Source: CAJPQU01 sp052170475
Lineage (GTDB): Bacteria; Bacillota; Negativicutes; Selenomonadales; Selenomonadaceae
Assembly (NCBI GenBank): GCA_052170475.1
Contig: JBQNAL010000007.1
Span: forward strand, 54,673-118,672
DNA length: 64,000 bases
Direction: 5' to 3'
Both the position numbers and the translations under genes were made by a program. Shown piece by piece: positions 50,355-57,969 of the stretch; position 1 is the stretch's first letter; every line of letters begins with the position of its first letter. A model generated the notes under the pieces. The model saw only the letters and a program-made list of their open reading frames with translations. It had not been told where the DNA came from and made no database searches.

Positions 50355-50911
50355 TCAAGGAAGTTTTGGTGGTGGAGGGGAAGATGGACGTGGTGGCGAT
50401 CCGCCGTGCCGTGGAGGCGGACTGCCTGATCACCGGCGGATTTTCCCTCTCGCGCCGCGCCCTCAGCGACATACAACAGGCATACGAGCGGCGCGGTCTC
50501 ATCATTCTTACCGACCCGGACACGGCGGGGGAGAGGATCCGCCGCTTTTTAGCTAAGCGCTTCCCGGAGGCGAAACATGCGTTCATTCCCCGGGAAGAGG
50601 CGACGGCCAACGACGATGTGGGCGTGGAGCAGGCGTCCCCTGCTGCGATTCGCACCGCCTTGGCGAAGGTGCGGACGGTGGACTGGGCGGTAGGGGAAAC
50701 GTTCACCACTATCGATATGGCGGCCGCACGCCTGAGCGGCACGCGTGCGGCGGGGGAACGTCGAGCGAAGATGGGGGCAGCCTTGGGCGTGGGGTACGCC
50801 AATGCCAAGACCTTCCTGCAGCGGCTCAATCACTACGGTGTCACGAGGGATGAGTTTTTCGCCGCGCTGCGGCGCGTAGAGGAAAGGAGCGACGAGGATG
50901 CTGAAGCCTAA
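50351..50911 (+). CDS. rnmV: Ribonuclease M5
   Basis: A 186-residue Toprim nuclease that matures 5S rRNA in Firmicutes. VLVVEGKMD carries the catalytic Glu and LIILTDPDTAGERIRR the DxD metal motif. The C-terminus (GVGYANAKTFLQRLNHYGVTR) is typical of RNase M5. The ATGA overlap with tmk sets the start; the frame is open upstream inside tmk without family features. It is followed by rsmA, the classical rnmV-rsmA pair, overlapping by 14 bases. Confidence 0.92.
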   Translation: MIKEVLVVEGKMDVVAIRRAVEADCLITGGFSLSRRALSDIQQAYERRGLIILTDPDTAGERIRRFLAKRFPEAKHAFIPREEATANDDVGVEQASPAAIRTALAKVRTVDWAVGETFTTIDMAAARLSGTRAAGERRAKMGAALGVGYANAKTFLQRLNHYGVTRDEFFAALRRVEERSDEDAEA

Positions 50912-51746
50912 CATTGCCGATCCCGGCGTGACCCGACACATTTTGAAAGCGTTTGATCTGCACGCCAGCAAGCGCTTAGGGCAAAATTTCCTCGTTCACA
51001 GCGGTACGGTGGCGGGCATTGTGCAGACGGCGGAGATTCGTCCCGGCGATCGGGTACTCGAGATTGGCCCGGGCATAGGTACTTTGACCCAGGGATTGGC
51101 AGAGGCTGGCGCGGTCGTCACGGCGGTGGAACTCGACAAAAAACTCCCTGCGGTGTTGGCACAAACGCTGGACGGGTACGAGAAGGTGCACATCGTCGGG
51201 GGCGACATCTTAAAGACGGATATTCTCGCCCTCATGGGGGAGACGCCCTTCAAGGTGGTGGCGAATCTCCCCTACTACATTACGACGCCGATTCTTTTGA
51301 CCCTCTTGGAAAGGCGGCTCCCCATCACCCGGATCGTGACGATGGTGCAGCGGGAGGTGGCGGAGCGGATGGTCGCCATGCCCGGGGGGCGGGACTATGG
51401 CTCTCTTTCCGTGGCGGTGCAGTACTATACGGCGCCGCGCCTTGCCCTTGAGGTTTCGCCACGCTGCTTTTTCCCGCCGCCCGCTGTGGAATCGGCGGTG
51501 ATGGACTGCGTGGTGCGACAAGCGCCGCCCGTTGCGGTGGCGGACGAAAAGCAGTTTTTCCGCGTCGTGCGTGCCGCCTTCGCGCAACGGCGAAAGACGA
51601 TAGGGAATGCCTTGAAACTCCTTGGCCTCTCCCGTGACACGCTACAAGGTGCGTTGGCGCGTGTGGGGATCGATGCCATGCGGCGGGGCGAAACCCTGTC
51701 GTTGGCGGAGTTTGCTGCCCTCGCATCGGCGCTGGCAGAGATATGA
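50898..51746 (+). CDS. rsmA: 16S rRNA dimethyladenosine transferase
   Basis: A 282-residue KsgA/RsmA enzyme that dimethylates two adjacent adenines near the 3' end of 16S rRNA. KRLGQNFLVHSG, VLEIGPGIGTLTQGLA (SAM motif I), VELDKKL, the catalytic NLPYYITTP (from N123) and RVVRAAFAQRRKT are all present. Length is normal. GAAAGGAG precedes the ATG inside rnmV. Confidence 0.95.
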   Translation: MLKPNIADPGVTRHILKAFDLHASKRLGQNFLVHSGTVAGIVQTAEIRPGDRVLEIGPGIGTLTQGLAEAGAVVTAVELDKKLPAVLAQTLDGYEKVHIVGGDILKTDILALMGETPFKVVANLPYYITTPILLTLLERRLPITRIVTMVQREVAERMVAMPGGRDYGSLSVAVQYYTAPRLALEVSPRCFFPPPAVESAVMDCVVRQAPPVAVADEKQFFRVVRAAFAQRRKTIGNALKLLGLSRDTLQGALARVGIDAMRRGETLSLAEFAALASALAEI

Positions 51747-51821
51747 GCCGCAGTGGATGGCTGTTTTTTGAGCGCTAAGATGTTTTTAATGTAGATATGG
51801 GTCTTTATGCCCGGTGCGTGA

Positions 51822-51850
51822 TTGAAATTTTTCGGGCAATCCTGTATACT
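51822..51850 (+). promoter_or_regulatory. Promoter of the beta-barrel/polysaccharide operon
   Basis: TTGAAA (51822-51827), a 17-bp spacer and TATACT (51845-51850). Transcription would begin near 51857, about 100 bases before the beta-barrel protein gene. Confidence 0.75.
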
Positions 51851-51871
51851 GTATCCTATACTTGCGATGTT

Positions 51872-51896
51872 CATCCTTCGTGGAGGGATGTTTTTT
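51872..51896 (+). terminator. Terminator-like hairpin in the operon leader
   Basis: CATCCTTC pairs with GAGGGATG (one G-U) around GTG, followed by six T. It starts only about 15 bases after the predicted transcript start, so it would act as a leader attenuator or make a very short RNA. Confidence 0.55.
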
Positions 51897-51955
51897 CGGC
51901 TTTGCACGCATATGGCGGATCTTTCGCTATTTTATGATGGATAGGGGAGAAGAGG

Positions 51956-53710
51956 ATGAGAGGCGAAGCAGCGCTCGGGGCTGGACTATCGGCGGTTCTA
52001 CTTTTGGCTATACCGACCACTGTGGTTCCTACGCCGTCGGAAGCGGTGCCTGTATGGGCGTACATTTCCTTGAAACGTTTGGCCAATGCGGGCTATGTCA
52101 TCTTGCCGGACAAGCTGTGGACGCTCGATCGGACACAGTTCGCGCAGAGCGTGTCCGATGCGCTGACGAATATGGCAGCGGGGAAAAAGGTATTGACGGA
52201 TGAGGCGTCAAAAGCAGCCGAGAACGATGCGGCGGATGTGGAGCGCGACGCGGGGATGGCGGCACGTGTGAGCGAGCTGGCGGAGTCTGCGGCCTCTATG
52301 GGCATTTACGCGCTTTCGAGCGATCCTCATGTCAGCCGGCGCATGGAATACGAGGCGGCCACGCTGGCGCTGAAAAGAGCAGAGGGATGGCACGCTGACA
52401 TGGAGGCGCGCTTGGCGGCGCTGCGTGAGCAGATGGAGACGGCGGATAAAAAACTTCTGCCCACTGCTGATCGGGAGAAAATCGCGGAGGATGTCGTGCG
52501 TGAGGAGGGAGAGGTGCGCCGCAATCTTCGGGATATGGAACGCCTTCGGATGCGGCAGGCCTATTTAACGCGGATGATGGAGGAAGAGGAGGGCGCGAAG
52601 CCAGAGAAATCAAGAAAGCCGGCTCCTGCGGGGGGCTCTTCTGCCGGGGCTTTTGAGGGCAAGGGTTCCTCGCGAGCGAACGTCGTGTCGCCGCCGGCGT
52701 CGGAGGTCACAGCGGAAGAGAAAGAGCAGGGGGAACTCCTTCGCGCGGAATTTGCCAAGGAACTTGCGGCGCTTGGCTATTTTGACGATGAACGCGCCCA
52801 AGCGATGTCTGTTTCTACGATGCCGCCGGGGAAGGGCAGCGACAACATGCGCTTCAAATTGGACGGGGCGCTTCGCTACGATTACGGAAAGCATACCGGC
52901 CCGCTTGGCATCGGCAGCCGTTCCCGGCTTCGTCTGCGCCTATATCCCGATCTCAACCTTGACAACAACTGGCACCTCTTGGGGATGGCGGAGTGGGAAA
53001 AGACACTGCACGGCCCGAAGGGGAACGAGGACAACCGCTTCCAGCTCGACCGCTACTACTTGGAAGGATACAGCGGCATCACGCTGCTCGATCTCGGCGC
53101 ATTCAGCTCCAACATGGCGGAAGGGAACATCTACGATACGAAATTCACCGGGGTTCGGGCAGTCGTTGGAGACCCCGTCACCTACACCTTTGAAGCGGGG
53201 ACGACGCCCGGATCGCATCGTGTCTACAATGCGCAGTTTTCGTTTCGGACGCAGGATAAACAGCGTTTGGAAGGCGGGCTGTACTATTTTGATCCCGTCT
53301 ATGAGGGGGCGCGTCGGCGCATTTTCGTGCTGAATTATCGCCGCCCTGTCGGGATGTTTGACGTTGGCCTCATGTATTTGGCTGGGCAGGGTGATCGGGA
53401 CATGGCGAGCGGGCGAGGGTTCGTCTGGACATTGAGCTGTGGACAGGAGGACAGCTGGCGACCCGGCGCGCAGATGGGCTATCTCAAATACTACCACCAG
53501 CCGCGTGCCACCTACGCTGCGCACACGATGAACGGCATGGCAGACTATATGGACGGGTTTCGCGGCTGGGGCGTCGGGTACAGTTACACTTTGAAAAAGG
53601 ATTGGCTGCTCAGCGTGGAGATGGATCGGCTTCAGGATCTTCGTACCCATGAATACAATAATACGATATGGGTGGCGCTTACTTACTATTTTAAGTCCTA
53701 CAAGGATTGA
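51956..53710 (+). CDS. Outer-membrane beta-barrel (porin-like) protein
   Basis: A 584-residue exported protein. An N-terminal hydrophobic segment (GLSAVLLLAIPTTVVPT) followed by a possible SEA cleavage site suggests a signal peptide, though it has few positive charges. Residues about 33-75 (VPVWAYISLKRLANAGYV, LDRTQFAQSVSDAL) resemble a degenerate SLH motif, which in Selenomonas binds cadaverine-modified peptidoglycan. Residues about 85-215 are a Glu/Ala/Arg coiled coil. Residues about 300-584 alternate polar and aromatic strands typical of a beta-barrel (RLRLRLYPDLNL, RRIFVLNYRRPVGMFDVGLMY) ending in WVALTYYFKSYKD. It could be a general porin or the exit pore for the polysaccharide made by the following genes, 33 bases away. 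Confidence 0.75.
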   Translation: MRGEAALGAGLSAVLLLAIPTTVVPTPSEAVPVWAYISLKRLANAGYVILPDKLWTLDRTQFAQSVSDALTNMAAGKKVLTDEASKAAENDAADVERDAGMAARVSELAESAASMGIYALSSDPHVSRRMEYEAATLALKRAEGWHADMEARLAALREQMETADKKLLPTADREKIAEDVVREEGEVRRNLRDMERLRMRQAYLTRMMEEEEGAKPEKSRKPAPAGGSSAGAFEGKGSSRANVVSPPASEVTAEEKEQGELLRAEFAKELAALGYFDDERAQAMSVSTMPPGKGSDNMRFKLDGALRYDYGKHTGPLGIGSRSRLRLRLYPDLNLDNNWHLLGMAEWEKTLHGPKGNEDNRFQLDRYYLEGYSGITLLDLGAFSSNMAEGNIYDTKFTGVRAVVGDPVTYTFEAGTTPGSHRVYNAQFSFRTQDKQRLEGGLYYFDPVYEGARRRIFVLNYRRPVGMFDVGLMYLAGQGDRDMASGRGFVWTLSCGQEDSWRPGAQMGYLKYYHQPRATYAAHTMNGMADYMDGFRGWGVGYSYTLKKDWLLSVEMDRLQDLRTHEYNNTIWVALTYYFKSYKD

Positions 53711-53743
53711 GGAAGCACGGGCAAGAAATGGGGGGCATGGAGC

Positions 53744-55066
53744 ATGAATATGGTAGAAAAACTTTCGGCGAAAGAGGCGACACTGGCCGTCGTGGGGCTG
53801 GGTTATGTGGGCTTGCCGCTGGCGGCGGCGTTCTCGCAGCATTTTCGGGTCATCGGGTTTGACGTCAGCGAGGACAAGATTGCCGCGTATCGGAAGGGGC
53901 ATGATGTGACCTGCGAATTGGGAGATGCGCGGTTGCGGGAGGCTTCCGTCGATTTCACGAGCGATCCGGCACGTCTCCGCGAAGCCGCGTTCGTCGTGGT
54001 GGCCGTGCCCACGCCGGTGAATCCTGACAAGACGCCGGATTTGGAACCGGTGAAACATGCGGCGAAGCTCGTGGGGGAGAATCTCTGCCCCGAGGCCATC
54101 GTGGTCTTTGAATCCACGGTTTATCCCGGTGTGACGGAAGATGTCTGCCTGCCCATCATAGAGCAAGCGTCGGGGAAAAAAGGCGGCGTCGATTTCACCA
54201 TCGGTTATTCGCCGGAGCGCATCAACCCCGGGGACAAAGTACACCGCTTGGAGAATATCTGCAAGATCGTTTCCGGCATGAACCGGGCGACGACGAAGGA
54301 GATCGGCGCCGTCTACCAGAGGATCATCGAGGCTGGCGTTTACGAGGCACAGAGCATACGCGTGGCGGAGGCGGCAAAGTTGGTGGAGAACACCCAGCGG
54401 GACATCAACATCGCCTTCGTGAATGAGCTGGCCATCGTGTGCCATCGTATGCACATCAAGACGAACGACGTCATTGACGCTATGGACACGAAGTGGAATG
54501 CGCTTCGTTTCCGTCCTGGCTTGGTGGGAGGACACTGCATCGGCATCGATCCCTACTATTTTATTCACGAGGCGGAAACGCAGGGGTATCGCCCCCGGCT
54601 CATCGCTACGGCTCGTAGGGTCAACAATGATATGGGCCCCGTGGTCGCGCAGGCCGTGGTGCAGGAGATGCTCTTGGCGAAGATCGACGTCACGCGGGCG
54701 AATGTCTACCTTTTGGGCATGACCTTTAAGGAGGACTGCCCGGACGTCCGAAATTCCCTTCCGGTCGAGATCGTTCGCTGGTTGGAAGAATATGGCATCA
54801 CCCCGCGCCTCGTCGATCCCGTGGCGGATCGAGAAGACTTCCATCGGCTCTATCAGATGGAGCTGGAGACGGATCTTTCGGCCGTAGAGGACGCTGACTG
54901 CTTGGTGTTCTTGGTTCGCCATGAGGCATTTCGCGAGTTGACGACGGCGCAGGTGGAGCAGATGTATCGGCGGGTTCCCGGACGGCAGCGCGTGCTCGTC
55001 GATGTCAAAGGGATGTTCGCCGAGGAGGCCTATGCGGCCGCAGATATGCGGTATTGGAGCTTGTGA
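53744..55066 (+). CDS. UDP-sugar dehydrogenase (WbpA/WbpO/TviB-like)
   Basis: A 440-residue NAD-dependent nucleotide-sugar dehydrogenase that oxidises C6 of a UDP-HexNAc (or UDP-glucose) to the uronic acid. It has NAD-binding VVGLGYVGLPLAAAF, VVAVPTPVNPD, ESTVYPGVTEDVC, IGYSPERINPGD, the catalytic Cys in VGGHCIGIDPYY (C265), and GMTFKEDCPDVRNS. The PERINPGD and FKEDCPD segments favour the UDP-GalNAc/UDP-ManNAc dehydrogenase group over UDP-glucose dehydrogenase. It lies between the barrel protein and the synthase cluster and would supply an (amino)uronic acid precursor. Confidence 0.9.
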   Translation: MNMVEKLSAKEATLAVVGLGYVGLPLAAAFSQHFRVIGFDVSEDKIAAYRKGHDVTCELGDARLREASVDFTSDPARLREAAFVVVAVPTPVNPDKTPDLEPVKHAAKLVGENLCPEAIVVFESTVYPGVTEDVCLPIIEQASGKKGGVDFTIGYSPERINPGDKVHRLENICKIVSGMNRATTKEIGAVYQRIIEAGVYEAQSIRVAEAAKLVENTQRDINIAFVNELAIVCHRMHIKTNDVIDAMDTKWNALRFRPGLVGGHCIGIDPYYFIHEAETQGYRPRLIATARRVNNDMGPVVAQAVVQEMLLAKIDVTRANVYLLGMTFKEDCPDVRNSLPVEIVRWLEEYGITPRLVDPVADREDFHRLYQMELETDLSAVEDADCLVFLVRHEAFRELTTAQVEQMYRRVPGRQRVLVDVKGMFAEEAYAAADMRYWSL

Positions 55067-55100
55067 CGGCAGTTGTTCTCGGAGAGAGAAAGGATGAACC

Positions 55101-56099
55101 ATGAATCGGAAAGTTCTATGGATACTTTTCTTCCTGCTGGCGGTGGGCGGCGTATCGTCTTATGTGTGGCGGACATTGCCTCAAGAAGCGCATCCGGCGG
55201 AGGATATCACGGATCTTTCCGCCCTTTGCGACGATATAGGGGAGGAGATGAGGGAGGCGCAAGGACGCCTTCCCGAGGCGGCGTATGCCCGCGTTATCGT
55301 GCGGGATGAGACACGGCGCGCCATGGCGCTCGTGGTGGCGGGACTCCCCGAGCGCACGGATACGATGCGCCTTTTGGACATCTTGGAGCGCCATCAGGCG
55401 AAAGCCGTCTTTTTCGTGGAAGGGGACAGCGCGGCGCTTCAGCCGGAAACCATCCGGGCCATTGCGGAGGCCGGGCAGGCGATCGGCAATTATACGTACG
55501 TGGGGATGAGAAAATTTCAGGAGCTGCCGCCGGAGGCCATGCTGGGGCAGCTCCTCCGCACGCAAAAGACGGTGTATACGCTCATGGGGCGGCGACCAAC
55601 GCTCTTTTATGCGCCGCAGCTCCGGCTGACGCCGCTTGTCTTGCAGGCGGTGACGGCGGCGGGTGTGGGGGAGGTCGTCTGGCCAAACGTTTTCTTAGCA
55701 CGGCATACCCTGCACAGTGCCGATGATGCCGACGCGTGGGCGGCCACGGTGCCGCAGGGGAGTATCATCGCCATCCCCGGCGGACAGGCGGTGGATATTC
55801 TCACGCCCCAGGTGGAGAAGACGAACGAGCGTCCCGCCATCGATAAAAAGCCAAACGCTGTGATCCCAGACACCGCATCGCCGCCGCGCAAGAAGGAAGC
55901 GCTGGCGGAGGAAGTGGATCGGATGCTCACGGCGCTTGAAAAGCGGGGCTTTACCTTTTGGCCGGCGGAGAGTTTCCGTCATATTGAGTATGTGCCGGAA
56001 GCGGGCTGGGGGAACGTCCCCGGCGCGTCGCCGAAAGCGGCGGCACCCGTGTCCGGTGCGCCGCCTGATGCAGGAAAGGAGGCGTCGGTCGATGGCTGA
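55101..56099 (+). CDS. Degenerate NodB-like protein, membrane-anchored
   Basis: A 332-residue protein with an N-terminal signal-anchor (VLWILFFLLAVGGVSSYVW) and a divergent polysaccharide-deacetylase (NodB) fold. Strand and helix spacing fit: MALVVAGLPERTDTMRLLDIL where TFDDG is expected, AKAVFFVEG, and AGQAIGNYTYVGMRKF where HxxxH is expected. All three metal ligands are missing, so it is probably not a deacetylase; a binding or assembly role is more likely. The C-terminal 100 residues are Pro/Lys-rich. It is 34 bases after the dehydrogenase and overlaps the synthase start by 8 bases. Confidence 0.72.
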   Translation: MNRKVLWILFFLLAVGGVSSYVWRTLPQEAHPAEDITDLSALCDDIGEEMREAQGRLPEAAYARVIVRDETRRAMALVVAGLPERTDTMRLLDILERHQAKAVFFVEGDSAALQPETIRAIAEAGQAIGNYTYVGMRKFQELPPEAMLGQLLRTQKTVYTLMGRRPTLFYAPQLRLTPLVLQAVTAAGVGEVVWPNVFLARHTLHSADDADAWAATVPQGSIIAIPGGQAVDILTPQVEKTNERPAIDKKPNAVIPDTASPPRKKEALAEEVDRMLTALEKRGFTFWPAESFRHIEYVPEAGWGNVPGASPKAAAPVSGAPPDAGKEASVDG

Positions 56100-57969
56100 A
56101 GAATTAGAAGATATACTTTCCGTCACCAAGCATGACCGGCGGCTCTTATCTCATGTGCCGGACAACACGGGGGGACGGACGAATACCGACCGCCGCAGTG
56201 CCGGCGCAACTGATCTTCGGAAGCAGAACTTTGAAGAGTACATCGCTACGGAAATGGCGGGGCAGCGCTACGAGGTGGAGTATGCGGTGCTGATTCGCTA
56301 CCGCGCCAAAGGCGAAACGGCGTCTCGCACCATGGAAGGCGTCTGCCTCGACATCTCCACCACGGGGATGCTGCTTCGCCTGGAGGAAGGCGTCGATGGA
56401 ACGCCGCTCCTTGAGGCGGAGGATCTGACGCTCACCTTTGAAATCACGCCGGGGAGCATGCCGGAAGGCTATGAAATGAAGGTGAAGGAGATCGCCGCCG
56501 AGTGCGTGCGCTGCTTCCAAAAAGAGGGGGACACCCGAGGGTTTTGCGGGATCCGCTTCAAAGAGGCTCTCTCCGAGTATGTCAATAAACGGCAGGGGCG
56601 CTATCTCTTATGGGCATCCTCCTTTTTCCTCCTGTTTGTGTCTTTGGTCATCGTCTTGATGCGGACGGAATCGGTGATCTATTTTCGCTTCAATCGGTGG
56701 CTCTATCTTTACAGCATCATCGCCGCCGTCTTCCTTTTGTCCCGCTATCTTTTCGGGGCATTTTATCGCCCTGTACCCATCGATCCGGAGTATACGCCGG
56801 GGGTAACCATCATCATTCCGTGTTTCAATGAGGAGAAATGGATCCAGCGGACGATCCAGAGCTGCGTGAATCAGGATTATCCACAGGAGAAGTTAGAGAT
56901 CATGGTCATCGACGACTGCTCCACCGACCGCTCGGTGGAGAAGATCAAAGAGATCATCGAAGAGCTGCGCCGCCAAGGGGATCGCTACCATGTGGAAGAG
57001 CGGCTCAGCTACTATGTGCAGCCAAAGAATGCCGGGAAGCGTGACGCCTTGGCGGTGGGCGCCAAGCGGGCGAAGCATGAGCTGTTGGTGTTCGTGGACT
57101 CCGATAGCTTTGTCGATCCCTTTGCCGTCCGAAATATCGTTCAGCCCTTTAAGGACGAGGAGATGGGCGGCGTTTCCGGCCGCACCGACGTCGCGAATAC
57201 CTACACCAACGCGCTGACCAAAATGCAGTCCGTGCGCTACTACATCGCTTTTCGCATCATGAAGGCGGCGGAGGGATACTTCGACGCGGCCACCTGCCTC
57301 TCTGGGCCTCTTTCCTGTTACCGTAAGGATTTGGTGCTCAAATACTGCGATGATTGGCTCAACCAGACCTTTTTGGGCAAGCGGGCGACCTTTGGCGACG
57401 ACCGCAGCATGACGAATTTCATCTTGCGCCACAATCGTACCGGCTATCAGGATACGGCAGTCTGCGCCACCATCGTGCCGAATACCAACGCGATGTTTCT
57501 CAAGCAGCAGATGCGGTGGAAGCGTTCGTGGCTGCGGGAATCTCTCATCGCCGGGCGCTTCATGTGGAAGAAGGAGCCATTCATGGCCCTCTTTTTCTAC
57601 ATGGGACTCATGGTGCCGATCTTTGCGCCGATCATCGTCCTTTACAATTTAGTCTACGTACCCCTGATGAATCGCGTCTTTCCCTTGACTTTTATCTTAG
57701 GCATGCTTCTCATGGCGGCTCTCATGAGCATGGCGCAGCTCTTTTTACGCAGGAGCAGCACATGGATCTACGGCATTTGGTTCTGCCTTTACTATGAGTT
57801 CGTCCTCCTCTGGCAGATGCCGGTGGCGTGGTTCACCTTCTGGCACGCCCAATGGGGGACGCGGGCGACCCCCGCCGACCTTAAGGCCATGCACGAGAAA
57901 GAGGGAAAACGAAAGCGCAAAGAGGGACAGAAACGGCAAACAACTGAGGCGAGGGGGGCGGCGGTATGA
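56092..57969 (+). CDS. PilZ-GT2 membrane polysaccharide synthase
   Basis: A 625-residue processive glycosyltransferase. A PilZ-like domain occupies about 45-165 with DISTTG (87-92), the second PilZ motif; the first (RxxxR) is degenerate, reading GQRYEVEY. Two transmembrane helices (about 170-190 and 203-223) lead to a GT2 domain with IIPCFNEEKW, VIDDCSTD, FVDSDSF, FGDDRS and the synthase motif QQMRW (about 473-477), followed by several C-terminal helices, like hyaluronan/PNAG-type synthases. It would polymerise and extrude a glycan, possibly under c-di-GMP control. ATG 56092 has AAAGGAGG nine bases upstream; the longer frame only shadows the previous gene. Confidence 0.88.
   Translation: MAEELEDILSVTKHDRRLLSHVPDNTGGRTNTDRRSAGATDLRKQNFEEYIATEMAGQRYEVEYAVLIRYRAKGETASRTMEGVCLDISTTGMLLRLEEGVDGTPLLEAEDLTLTFEITPGSMPEGYEMKVKEIAAECVRCFQKEGDTRGFCGIRFKEALSEYVNKRQGRYLLWASSFFLLFVSLVIVLMRTESVIYFRFNRWLYLYSIIAAVFLLSRYLFGAFYRPVPIDPEYTPGVTIIIPCFNEEKWIQRTIQSCVNQDYPQEKLEIMVIDDCSTDRSVEKIKEIIEELRRQGDRYHVEERLSYYVQPKNAGKRDALAVGAKRAKHELLVFVDSDSFVDPFAVRNIVQPFKDEEMGGVSGRTDVANTYTNALTKMQSVRYYIAFRIMKAAEGYFDAATCLSGPLSCYRKDLVLKYCDDWLNQTFLGKRATFGDDRSMTNFILRHNRTGYQDTAVCATIVPNTNAMFLKQQMRWKRSWLRESLIAGRFMWKKEPFMALFFYMGLMVPIFAPIIVLYNLVYVPLMNRVFPLTFILGMLLMAALMSMAQLFLRRSSTWIYGIWFCLYYEFVLLWQMPVAWFTFWHAQWGTRATPADLKAMHEKEGKRKRKEGQKRQTTEARGAAV

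Noticed and set aside
52940..55102. Long minus-strand open frame (about 720 codons) opposite the barrel and dehydrogenase genes
   Set aside because: The plus strand has well-conserved motifs throughout; the antisense translation is His/Arg-rich, has no ribosome-binding site and spans two real genes.
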